From Streptomyces collinus Tu 365 (lineage in GTDB: Bacteria > Actinomycetota > Actinomycetes > Streptomycetales > Streptomycetaceae), in contig NC_022001.1 of assembly GCF_000444875.1 (NCBI RefSeq), positions 21,048 through 85,047 of the forward strand: DNA of 64,000 bases. Reading direction: 5' to 3'. Below, one piece after another: positions 1 through 7,207 of this stretch (within the stretch, counting starts at the first letter, position 1; each line of letters begins with the position of its first letter). Below the pieces are notes generated by a model. That model worked only from the letters and a program-made list of their open reading frames with translations, was not told the origin of the DNA and did not search any database. The translations under genes and the position numbers were made by a program.

Positions 1-108
1 ACTCGAAGCTTTTCCAGGGCTGGTGAGTCGATTCGCTAGGAAGCGGTCCTGTTGTGGCGACAGGGCCGCTTCGGCGTTTTCTAGGGGGGCCAGTAGGAGC
101 CGTGCACC

Positions 109-387
109 TCAGCCTGCTTTCGCAAGGTCGGATCCGAGGGCTGCCTCGGGGTGTCTGTCGGCCCAGCCCTTGAGTAGGCGGAGGTATGCGTCGCGGTGCC
201 GCCGGCGCGGCATGGACTGACCGTTTTCCCAGCGCAGGAATGCCATCCGGTGTACGCCGAAGGCCTGCGCGACCTCTTCCTGCGTGAGTCCGGATGCCTT
301 GCGGAGCCTGGCCCGAACCTCAGGAGAAGGAAGAACGTCAGCAGGCCGACTGAGCAGCGCGTCGACAGCTTCGTTCAGATCATTCAT
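109..387 (-). CDS. Small XRE-type helix-turn-helix DNA-binding protein
   Basis: 92 residues. Residues about 25-60 (RLRKASGLTQEEVAQAFGVH, then FLRWENGQ) are a typical XRE helix-turn-helix: two short helices joined by a turn, then an ENG/EWG-type cap. Little lies outside the HTH, so it probably acts as a dimeric transcriptional regulator; its target is unknown. A strong AGGAAGGGGG ribosome site lies just upstream. A GTG at 390 directly precedes the ATG at 387; I chose the ATG because it sits at the better distance. It is divergent from the HAD hydrolase gene and could regulate it, but that is inference from position only. Confidence 0.75.
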   Translation of the reverse strand: MNDLNEAVDALLSRPADVLPSPEVRARLRKASGLTQEEVAQAFGVHRMAFLRWENGQSMPRRRHRDAYLRLLKGWADRHPEAALGSDLAKAG

Positions 388-544
388 CACTCCCCCTTCC
401 TCGTGATCCCAAACTGTACATAGAAAGCAGCTCCATGTAGAGCTTTTGAAGACGTGTCAGCTGTGCGTCCTTCGGGAGCGGGAGTTGTAGATGTGGTGCT
501 TTGCCAGTATTTGCGCTGCCAGAGCCAGGGGTAGGGTCGCCCAC

Positions 545-1189
545 ATGCCCCTTGCCCTGTTCGACCTGGATGGCACGCTGGTCGATCGTCAGTCGGCGCT
601 CGACGACGCCGTGAGCTGCCTGTGCCGTTCCCGCGCTCTTCCCACAGGCGCCGAACAGTGGCTGCGCACTGAACTTGCCGACCGCGCGACCGCTGAAGAC
701 TTCGCCCGACTGCGGGAAGTCTTCGGACTGGAAGCGCCGGCCGCGGACCTGTGGCAGGAGTACGTCGACCTCATGGCGGCCGCCGTCACCTGCCGTCCCG
801 CGGTCCTCGAGGGCCTGGCCCGCCTGCGCGCCGCTGCCTGGGCGATCGGCGTCATCACCAACGGGGCCGGCGACATCCAGCGCGCCAAACTCGCCGGGAC
901 CGGCCTCGACGGCTTGGTCCATGGAGTCGCCGCCTCGGGCGACCTGGAGATCCGCAAGCCGGACCGGCGCCTCTTCGAACTTGGGGCTACACGGTGCGGC
1001 GTCAGCCTCGCGGACGGCGGCTGGATGGTCGGCGACAATCCGACCGGCGACATCGGCGGCGGCCACCGAGCCGGCCTGCGCACCATCTGGCTCCGCGGCC
1101 GCCCCTGGCCCGACGGACTCCCCGCCGCGCACCACGTCGTCGACGACGTCACCGACGCCATCACCATCCTGCTCGCAGAGACGGAGTAG
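545..1189 (+). CDS. HAD-superfamily hydrolase (phosphatase-like)
   Basis: 214 residues from the ATG at 545; the reading frame extends upstream, but the family motif begins at once (MPLALFDLDGTLVD), which fixes the start. The DxDGT nucleophile/acid pair (Asp7, Asp9), a Thr-Asn motif (VITNGAG), a conserved Lys (RKPD) and the acidic GDNPTGD motif IV are all present, as expected of a complete phosphoglycolate-phosphatase-like HAD enzyme with a helical cap. The substrate cannot be read from sequence. It lies 4 bp before the NAD(P)-dependent oxidoreductase gene on the same strand, so the two are probably one transcript. Confidence 0.85.
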   Translation: MPLALFDLDGTLVDRQSALDDAVSCLCRSRALPTGAEQWLRTELADRATAEDFARLREVFGLEAPAADLWQEYVDLMAAAVTCRPAVLEGLARLRAAAWAIGVITNGAGDIQRAKLAGTGLDGLVHGVAASGDLEIRKPDRRLFELGATRCGVSLADGGWMVGDNPTGDIGGGHRAGLRTIWLRGRPWPDGLPAAHHVVDDVTDAITILLAETE

Positions 1190-1193
1190 CACC

Positions 1194-2033
1194 GTGGCCC
1201 AGCCGACTGTCGGCATCCTCCACCCTGGCAGCATGGGCGCTGCCGTCGCCGCCTGCGCCGCGACCAACGCGGCCGAGGTCCTGTGGTGCGAGACCGGGCG
1301 GAGCACCGCGTCCGTGGAGCGCGCCGCCCAGTTCGGCCTGACGCCCGTTGCCACACTGGCCGAGCTGCTAGACCGCGCCGACATCGTCATGAGCCTCTGC
1401 CCGCCGGCCGCTGCCGAGGACTTGGCCCGCGACGTCGCCGGGCACCGCTTCGCCGGGGTGTACGTGGAAGCGAACGCCATCAATCCCACGCGCGTGCAGC
1501 GGATCGCCGGGCTGCTCGAACACGGCGCGACCGTTGTGGACGGCGGTGTCGTCGGCTCCCCGCCGGTCGGCGGCAAGAAGCCGACCTTGTACCTGTCCGG
1601 CCCGTCCGGCGCGACGGAGCGCGTGGAGGCGCTGTTCGCAGGCACCGCCGTTCGAACGGCACTCCTCGGCACGGACATCGGGAAGGCATCCGCGCTGAAG
1701 CTCTCGTACGCCGCCTTCCAGAAGACATCGCGAGTGCTGGTGGCGCTCGCGATCGGCATGGCGCGCGAGCACGGCGTCGACCAGGAGCTCATCGAGGTCG
1801 CATCAAGGCGCACCGATTCGTACCTGTCCGAGCCGCAGTACGTTTCCAAGACCGCCGCCCGCGCTTGGCGCTGGGGCCCGGAGCTGGAGGAAGCTGCCGA
1901 TGCGCTCGCGGCCGCCGGCCTCCCGCCGGAGATGCTGCGCGCGGCCGCGTCGACGCTGGCACGGTGGAACGACGCCAAGGACGACGGCGAGCTCACGCTT
2001 ACCGACGCCTTGGACCGACTTGCCCAGCCGTAG
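1194..2033 (+). CDS. NAD(P)-dependent oxidoreductase, 6-phosphogluconate dehydrogenase-like with DUF1932
   Basis: 279 residues from a GTG four bases after the HAD stop. The N-terminus (VGILHPGSMGAAVAA) is the Rossmann GxxxxGxMGxxxA fingerprint of the beta-hydroxyacid dehydrogenase/6PGDH family. The central GGVVGSPP matches the family's substrate loop. The conserved catalytic-type Lys lies in KLSYAAFQK. The C-terminal helical half resembles DUF1932. These enzymes reduce or oxidise small hydroxy or imino acids with NAD(P)H; the substrate here is unknown. It is likely co-transcribed with the HAD hydrolase, and converges on the kinase gene that ends 7 bp downstream. Confidence 0.85.
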   Translation: MAQPTVGILHPGSMGAAVAACAATNAAEVLWCETGRSTASVERAAQFGLTPVATLAELLDRADIVMSLCPPAAAEDLARDVAGHRFAGVYVEANAINPTRVQRIAGLLEHGATVVDGGVVGSPPVGGKKPTLYLSGPSGATERVEALFAGTAVRTALLGTDIGKASALKLSYAAFQKTSRVLVALAIGMAREHGVDQELIEVASRRTDSYLSEPQYVSKTAARAWRWGPELEEAADALAAAGLPPEMLRAAASTLARWNDAKDDGELTLTDALDRLAQP

Positions 2034-2040
2034 CCCGCGC

Positions 2041-2610
2041 TCATGCCGTTGTCGCTCCCGCCCGCTGCGCCAGCAGCTGGTCGATGAGCCGCGCCGCGTC
2101 CTGCGGAGCCGACGCCGTGGTGTCCACGGTCAGGTCCCAGATCATGCCCGGGTGCGCGTCCAGGTCCTCGCGGGTCGCGTCCCATGCCGCCAGGCGCGCC
2201 GCGGTGTCCCTGTCGTCGCGCTCCGCCGACCGCTGCTCGGTTACTTCGCGCGGGCACCACAGCAGCACCCCCGACCAGTCGGCCGGGTAGCCGTCGACCA
2301 GTGCTCGGATGCCGTCGACCTGCCCGAGGTGCACCACCGGCACACCGGCATCGAACGCCGCGTCCAGGCCGGGCGCGTCGATGACGTATGTGTTGCCATA
2401 GCGGCTGTTCGAGTAGACGATGTCGCCCGCGGCCTCCAGCTCACTCAGATGCTCCGCTGTGCCCATCCGGTAGCCGGCCGTCTTGCCCGTCCCTACCTTG
2501 AGCCGCGCGAACTGCACGTATCTCGGATTCAGCTCCGTGAGCGCGCTGGTGACGGTGTCCTTGCCCGAGGCTGGCGGCCCGTACAGAATCACCCCCTGCT
2601 TCGCCGTCAT
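2041..2610 (-). CDS. Guanylate-kinase-like P-loop kinase
   Basis: 189 residues. The Walker A motif is GPPASGKD (residues 11-18). The rest (FARLKVGTGKTAGYRM, GYPADWSGVLLWCPREVTEQR) has the size and lid pattern of a guanylate-kinase or small nucleoside-kinase fold. The first ATG overlaps the stop of the upstream kinase gene (ATGA at 2607-2610), so the two are translationally coupled. The phosphoryl acceptor cannot be deduced. A two-kinase operon facing a HAD/oxidoreductase operon suggests metabolism of a small phosphorylated compound, which is inference only. Confidence 0.75.
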   Translation of the reverse strand: MTAKQGVILYGPPASGKDTVTSALTELNPRYVQFARLKVGTGKTAGYRMGTAEHLSELEAAGDIVYSNSRYGNTYVIDAPGLDAAFDAGVPVVHLGQVDGIRALVDGYPADWSGVLLWCPREVTEQRSAERDDRDTAARLAAWDATREDLDAHPGMIWDLTVDTTASAPQDAARLIDQLLAQRAGATTA

Positions 2611-3644
2611 GCGTACATCGCCCCCATCGCCTGCCGGGCCTGATCTGCGAGCGTGACCGCAGTGCCCAGGCGGTTGTCGACGACCAGGTGGGGCACCGCC
2701 GGGCGCAGCTCCAGGTCGATCGTGGCCATGTACTCGTCCCACCGCGCCAGCTTCCACGCATCGCGGGCCGCGGACCGGAATCCGATGTACTCGCGCATGG
2801 ATTCTTCGTCGCAGCGCACCCACACGGGGAAGACATCGACCCCCATCGAGCCGGCCCTGTTGGTCAGACGCTGCATCCAGGCCGGGTCGGTCATCTCGGA
2901 AATGAACGGCGCGGTGAGCACCGTGGAGATGCCGCACTTGATGTTGGCCATGGCCGACTGCATCAGGCAGTCGTACTCCACCGGCCGGACCTGCTCGCGG
3001 TAGAGGTCGGTGTGCCTATCGTTGGCGTCACCGCCCAGCGCGATCAAGAGCCGCTCCACAAGCGGCCGGGTGAGCGGGTCCTTGTCGAGCAGCGGCCAGC
3101 CCGTGAGCTGAACGAAGAAGCGGGCGAGCTCGGTCTTGCCGCTGCCGGCGAAGCCTCCGACCAGGATGAGCACGGGGCGATGGGGGTCGCCGCCGGTGTG
3201 CCTCCGCTTCCAGGCGTCGATGATCCGCTGCTGCAGGTCGAAGTGGTCGGCCTCCTCCGATCCGGGCGCGATGCGATGGATGGCGCGCTCAACGGCCAAG
3301 ACGTGCGCGCCGTTGAGACGGTCCTCCATCGGCGTGAGCTTGAAGGACGTCTCCTCCCCAGGCAGAGCGGCACGGAAGCCAAGGTCCGGCTCGGTCGCAC
3401 GGTAGAGAAGACAGTAGGCGCGCCGGTAATGCGGACCTGGGTAGACCTCCCCCTGCTCGTGCTGCCACAGGGTCTGCGGATTCGCAGCAGGGATGCCTTT
3501 GAGTCTGGCGTGCTCGGCCATCTCACGGAGGCGCTCACCAGCCTTTTCCAAAGTCAGACCATGAGCCTCGCGCTGCTCACGCAGCCGGTCTGGCCGCCAT
3601 CCTGCCCGGTGCTTCCCCACCCGGATCCCCTCCGTCATCGACAT
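2607..3644 (-). CDS. Fusion of an XRE-like HTH domain and an AAA/zeta-like P-loop kinase
   Basis: 345 residues from the ATG at 3644; an in-frame ATG at 3638 is an alternative. Residues about 15-75 form an HTH (RLREQREAHGLTLEKAGERL, then NPQTLWQHEQGE). A linker follows, then the P-loop GGFAGSGKTE near residue 165-172, with a DKDP motif after it as in zeta-toxin and gluconate-kinase-like enzymes. The HTH fused to a kinase suggests a DNA-binding protein whose activity is tied to phosphorylation of, or sensing of, a small molecule. The longer frame to 3782 has a non-family N-terminus and I reject it. It is the first gene of a two-gene operon with the guanylate-kinase-like gene. Confidence 0.75.
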   Translation of the reverse strand: MSMTEGIRVGKHRAGWRPDRLREQREAHGLTLEKAGERLREMAEHARLKGIPAANPQTLWQHEQGEVYPGPHYRRAYCLLYRATEPDLGFRAALPGEETSFKLTPMEDRLNGAHVLAVERAIHRIAPGSEEADHFDLQQRIIDAWKRRHTGGDPHRPVLILVGGFAGSGKTELARFFVQLTGWPLLDKDPLTRPLVERLLIALGGDANDRHTDLYREQVRPVEYDCLMQSAMANIKCGISTVLTAPFISEMTDPAWMQRLTNRAGSMGVDVFPVWVRCDEESMREYIGFRSAARDAWKLARWDEYMATIDLELRPAVPHLVVDNRLGTAVTLADQARQAMGAMYA

Positions 3645-3825
3645 GACTGGGAGCCTAGGCCCGCAGCCGCAAATCCCATGTGTAAGCGGATGTTGAAAAC
3701 TCGTGAACGCCGATGCGCACGAGCTTCGACAAGACGTTGTGATGTTGCGATTCAGTTCTAGCGAGTGTGATAGCCCACACAAGACGAGCTATCAGGTGGA
3801 GTGCATTGTGCGGGAGTTGGAGCAC

Positions 3826-4584
3826 TCAGGCGTCGAATTCGTAGTCCAGTACGTAGGCGGCCGAATCCATGGTCATCTCGTTGATCTCCACGGCTCGCCC
3901 TTTCGAGTCAAAGGCCGTGCGGGCCAACTTAATAACCGACCTCTCCGTGGGAATGGCCAGCCGGGTCGCTTCCTCAGCGGTGGGCATACGGACCCGCACC
4001 TCCTCCCGGAACCGGGCTGGCGCGTGACCGAGGTCCCTAAGGCGGGCGTAGATGCCGCCTGGACCTGTGTCGGCCTGCGTGATAGGGGACCCCGTCACCA
4101 GCGACTGAGGCAGATAGGACTCGGCGATCATGACGGGGCGCCCGGCCATCAGGTATCGACGACTTCGTACACACACCGTCTCGTCTGGAGGCAGCTCAAG
4201 AACCGAGCCGATGTGGCGAGGCGGGAGAACGCCTTCCGTGACCGTGAGCTGATCGACGTCTGGAATACGGCTGTCGTCTGCGGACCAGACCGATTTACCG
4301 CTTCCCCAATGCTCATGGGCCAGTCGTTGCAGGCCGCGACGCCGGATGGGATCGAACGAGATTACACGGGCGCCGGCACCTCTCTTCGTTTCGATGAGTC
4401 CCTCGGTCCTCAGAATTTTCAGCGCCCTCCGGGCAGTAAGGCTCGCGACGTCGTACTGCTCGGCGAGTGTGTTCTCTCCGGGCAAGCGATCGCCAGGCCT
4501 GTAGTCACCTCGTTCGATCGCGGCTTTCAGCTCATCGGCGATCTGCTGGGCCTTGGTGGGCGGTGTCGTCTCGTCTGCTGCCAT
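3826..4584 (-). CDS. GntR-family repressor with UTRA sensor domain (KorSA-like)
   Basis: 252 residues. The N-terminal winged helix (QIADELKAAIERGDYRPGDR, then LAEQYDVASLTARRALKIL) is a textbook GntR domain. The C-terminal half, with YLPQSLVTG and an RMPTAEEATRL segment, fits the UTRA ligand-binding fold of the HutC subfamily. GntR repressors of this type (for example KorSA of pSAM2) control transfer genes of actinomycete plasmids and integrative elements. This one is divergent from the transfer module, and the region between them (4591-4762) is full of matching inverted repeats, which supports that role and autoregulation. Confidence 0.9.
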   Translation of the reverse strand: MAADETTPPTKAQQIADELKAAIERGDYRPGDRLPGENTLAEQYDVASLTARRALKILRTEGLIETKRGAGARVISFDPIRRRGLQRLAHEHWGSGKSVWSADDSRIPDVDQLTVTEGVLPPRHIGSVLELPPDETVCVRSRRYLMAGRPVMIAESYLPQSLVTGSPITQADTGPGGIYARLRDLGHAPARFREEVRVRMPTAEEATRLAIPTERSVIKLARTAFDSKGRAVEINEMTMDSAAYVLDYEFDA

Positions 4585-4590
4585 CGGTCT

Positions 4591-4762
4591 CCCTACCTCA
4601 GTACCGATCCTAGGAGGGATTGCTACCGAGGTGCCCGGGGGGTCCCAGGCGTGTCCGCAGGACGGACATGATACCGGCTACAGACACACATCGGTACCGA
4701 GGTTGTTGACATCGATACCGAGGATGGTTTTCACTGAGTGTGCAACCTCGGTACCGAGGTTG
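4591..4762. promoter_or_regulatory. Cluster of TACCGAGG operator repeats in the GntR/transfer divergent promoter
   Basis: Five related sites: TACCTCAGTACCGAT near 4594, GCTACCGAGGTG near 4622, ATCGGTACCGAGGTTG near 4690, ATCGATACCGAGGATG near 4711, and a perfect 20-bp palindrome CAACCTCGGTACCGAGGTTG at 4743-4762. The shared core is GGTACCGAGG. A TTGACA hexamer lies at 4706-4711 between two sites. The first site almost touches the GntR start codon. This fits a GntR operator array controlling both divergent directions. The binding protein is inferred from position. Confidence 0.7.
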
Positions 4763-4989
4763 CGGGCAATGCCGCAGGAAGCCCCTTCCCCTAGGGGGAG
4801 GGCCGGGGTGGATAGCTCCACCAAATCCCCCGGACCAGTCATCTGGCTGACGCGGCTTCCACGTGCACACGCAGTGCAGATGCGCTGTCCGTCCACTAGA
4901 ACGCTGGGATCGACCCGGGCGGCCTGACGGGCGGAGAGAGCACCGCGACGCGCCCACGCGCCCGTCCTTCCAATCACGAGGAGTCCCCT

Positions 4990-5784
4990 GTGACCACGAC
5001 CCCCGCGATGCCGACGGCCCACAAGCGCCGCCGGAAGACCCGCACCTCAAACATCAACCACCGCCCCCCAATCATCGTCTCCGGCCTCAAGGCCAACGAG
5101 CTCGACCTAACCCCTGGCAAGGAGCACCTGGTCTGCCCCGACTGCTCCACCTGGGTCCCAATCACCGGCATGCTGGGAACGCCGAAGTTAGTGCCCCACC
5201 ACACCGGCCAGGCCGGGACTGCCGGAGCGCACCGCTGTACGGGTGGCACCAACCGCCGGGTCACCCTCGATGTCGAGGTTGACGCCTGGCGCACCAAGCT
5301 GATCGAGGCGGCCCCGACCACCGCTTCCCGCCGAGCCACCAAGGTGCTGCGCAAACCGAAGACGACGCAGCCACCGGCCGCCAGCCAGATCACGCCCGTC
5401 TCGATCAGCGCGGAACGGGTGCGTCAGGCGTTCCGGCGACACAAGCAGCAGTGCCCGGCCTGCAGGGGCGAGGCCACCGCCCGCGACGGCGAACCGCTGC
5501 CCTGCCGCGATGGTGAGCGCCTGGCCGTCACCTTCCTCCGACTGCTCCGCCAGGAGCCCAAGCGCCAGGCCGTCCGCGAGGTCTTCGCCCGGGAGCGCCA
5601 GCGATTCGACCGCCACTACACGGTGGCGGCCCCCGCGAAACGGAAGTCCCAGTGGGCTGCGGTTCTCCCGAAGGTGCAGGACGCAGACACCCGGCGCGCG
5701 CAGCTACCCGCTGGCGATGCCCCCACCGAGGCCCGCAACGTGCCGCTGGAAACCCTTCACCCCATGCGCGGTAACGCCAACTGA
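4990..5784 (+). CDS. Conserved actinomycete plasmid protein with two Cys-pair clusters
   Basis: 264 residues from a GTG preceded by ACGAGGAG. The N-terminus is very basic (HKRRRKTRTSN). There are two zinc-ribbon-like Cys groups: CPDC near residue 49 and CPAC near residue 155 with a further Cys downstream. It is the first gene transcribed away from the GntR repressor, with a 230-bp leader that holds the operators, so it is probably tightly repressed. Proteins of this general look are common at this position in Streptomyces plasmids and integrative elements. No enzymatic motif is visible; DNA or RNA binding through the zinc clusters is the most economical guess. Confidence 0.7.
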   Translation: MTTTPAMPTAHKRRRKTRTSNINHRPPIIVSGLKANELDLTPGKEHLVCPDCSTWVPITGMLGTPKLVPHHTGQAGTAGAHRCTGGTNRRVTLDVEVDAWRTKLIEAAPTTASRRATKVLRKPKTTQPPAASQITPVSISAERVRQAFRRHKQQCPACRGEATARDGEPLPCRDGERLAVTFLRLLRQEPKRQAVREVFARERQRFDRHYTVAAPAKRKSQWAAVLPKVQDADTRRAQLPAGDAPTEARNVPLETLHPMRGNAN

Positions 5785-5949
5785 CCCTGTCGAGAGCGGC
5801 TGCGGTCGTTTTCGCCCCGGCATCGCCACCTCTGCCGGGCTCCCCCGCAGCCCTGCGCTGCCCATCCTCGACCGCGCCCGCACGGGCGCGGTGGCGGGTG
5901 GAGTGCGCAGGACGCACTGCCCCGCATCGCGCGGGGTCTACATGCGACG

Positions 5950-5978
5950 AACCCCCAGGGATTGCGCCCCTGGGGGTT
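5950..5978. terminator. Strong hairpin between plasmid genes
   Basis: A perfect 11-bp stem (AACCCCCAGGG pairing with CCCTGGGGGTT) closes a 7-nt loop. It lies about 165 bp after the stop at 5784 and 40 bp before the next start, so it fits a terminator or attenuator separating the first plasmid gene from the transfer genes. Confidence 0.7.
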
Positions 5979-6017
5979 CTTGTCGCGGTCTCATCCCGTC
6001 GCGAAAGGACTGACCAC

Positions 6018-6311
6018 GTGCACAGCATCGCACTCCGCCCGGCCCGCTCCACCGTCCAGGACGAGATCGGCCCGCGCCGTCCCGGCGCGATCTACCAGAA
6101 CGTGGATGGCCGGTTCGAGGTCCTCGCGCTCGTCACGGTCCCGGCCGACGCCGCGCAGCTGCTGCGCCGGGCGGCCGCCCGATGGGCGGTGATCGTCCGG
6201 GACACCCTCCGTCCGGACGGTCAGCCCTTCGCCGTCGGCACGGTGTGGACCGACAGCGACTACCTGGTCCGCCCCGCCACGGACTCCAATCTCTACGCGC
6301 CGGCTGCCTGA
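6018..6311 (+). CDS. Small conserved plasmid protein, unknown function
   Basis: 97 residues from a GTG with GAAAGGA nine bases upstream; the longer frame runs back through the terminator hairpin and is rejected. Composition is normal for a folded alpha/beta protein: GAIYQNVDGRFEVLALV, then a helix rich in Ala/Arg, then VRDTLRPDGQPFAVGTVWTD. No motif is recognisable. It is the first gene after the terminator, followed by a 144-bp gap before the zinc-ribbon gene, and belongs by position to the transfer/spread module. Confidence 0.65.
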   Translation: MHSIALRPARSTVQDEIGPRRPGAIYQNVDGRFEVLALVTVPADAAQLLRRAAARWAVIVRDTLRPDGQPFAVGTVWTDSDYLVRPATDSNLYAPAA

Positions 6312-6455
6312 CGACCCGCCACGGTCCGCCTCCCGCCCACCAGAGCAGTCAGGGCGGGAGACGGGCCGTGGCAGGCCGACCGGCCCGCCACGACAAAAGG
6401 ACGGCCCCGCGACTCTGACCTCCCGGGACCGTCCGTGATCAGGAAGGCAAGTTCC

Positions 6456-6890
6456 ATGACCACGGCGATCATGTCACGCCCGCAAACCCCGACACCAGAG
6501 CACGACCCGTTCTCCCGCGTCCTCAGTGCCATCAACTCCCACCGCACACCCCGCTGCGAGAACGCCCGCCCGCACCGGGCCGCCCCCGCGGCCGCGCTCG
6601 GCGCGCACCTCCTGGCCGTGGTCCGCGCCCAGGACGCGACGATCCCCGCCCACCGACGCGCGCCGCGCACCGTCGCGGAGATGCGGGCCCGGATCGCGGC
6701 CCTGTACGAGGACGAGCAGGACGCCTGCGGAGTGTGCGGCTTCTGGCAGTGCCGCTGCACCGAGGCCCGCACCCTCACGCCAGGGCCGGCCGATGCCGTC
6801 CCGGCCCCCGCGTCCAGCGGCGGGCAGTGCAACGTGTGCGGCGGCTGGTTCGAAGACTGGCCCGGCGGCACCTGCGACGCCTGCCGTTAA
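6456..6890 (+). CDS. Small zinc-ribbon plasmid protein
   Basis: 144 residues from the ATG at 6456, with GGAAGG eight bases upstream. The C-terminal half carries two treble-Cys groups, CGVCGFWQCRC near residue 95 and CNVCGGWF with CDACR at the C-terminus, probably two small zinc-binding knuckles. The middle segment VAEMRARIAALYEDEQDACG is helical. I do not recognise a defined family. The neighbours are transfer-region genes, so a structural or DNA-binding accessory role is plausible. Confidence 0.65.
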   Translation: MTTAIMSRPQTPTPEHDPFSRVLSAINSHRTPRCENARPHRAAPAAALGAHLLAVVRAQDATIPAHRRAPRTVAEMRARIAALYEDEQDACGVCGFWQCRCTEARTLTPGPADAVPAPASSGGQCNVCGGWFEDWPGGTCDACR

Positions 6891-6895
6891 CCCTT

Positions 6896-7207
6896 ATGCC
6901 TCACCTCATAGAAGCGGCCCGGGCAGCCCAGCAGCGCGCCGCCCGGGCCGCCGCCGCGGTCGGTCCCACCCATCCGCTCGCCCGTCTGCTGTTCGCGGCC
7001 GCCGCCCTGGCGGCGGCCGCCGTGTGGGACGCCGGGCACCGCATCACCGACCACCGCGAAAGACAGCCCAACCCCGTGCCCGAAGACCTTTCCCATCGCT
7101 ACCAGGCAGCTCACCGCGCCTGTACCCCCTCAAGCCCTGCCGGGCCGCCGTCCCTAACCCGAGGCGACGGCCCGGCAGGCGTACACCAGAAAGGACCCCG
7201 CCGGTGA
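6896..7207 (+). CDS. Small membrane protein of the transfer module
   Basis: 103 residues, starting 6 bases after the previous stop. It has one clear membrane segment near residues 27-46 (PLARLLFAAAALAAAAVWDA) after an Ala/Arg-rich helix, and a polar tail. Its TGA overlaps the GTG of the next, 756-residue gene (GTGA at 7204-7207), indicating translational coupling. Small one-pass membrane proteins are usual in Streptomyces spread (spd) clusters; that assignment is by context, not by sequence family. There is no obvious Shine-Dalgarno at its own start, so it may depend on reinitiation. Confidence 0.55.
   Translation: MPHLIEAARAAQQRAARAAAAVGPTHPLARLLFAAAALAAAAVWDAGHRITDHRERQPNPVPEDLSHRYQAAHRACTPSSPAGPPSLTRGDGPAGVHQKGPRR

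Noticed and set aside
380..2260. 626-residue minus-strand open frame
   Set aside because: Antisense of the HAD and oxidoreductase genes, which have complete family motifs on the plus strand.
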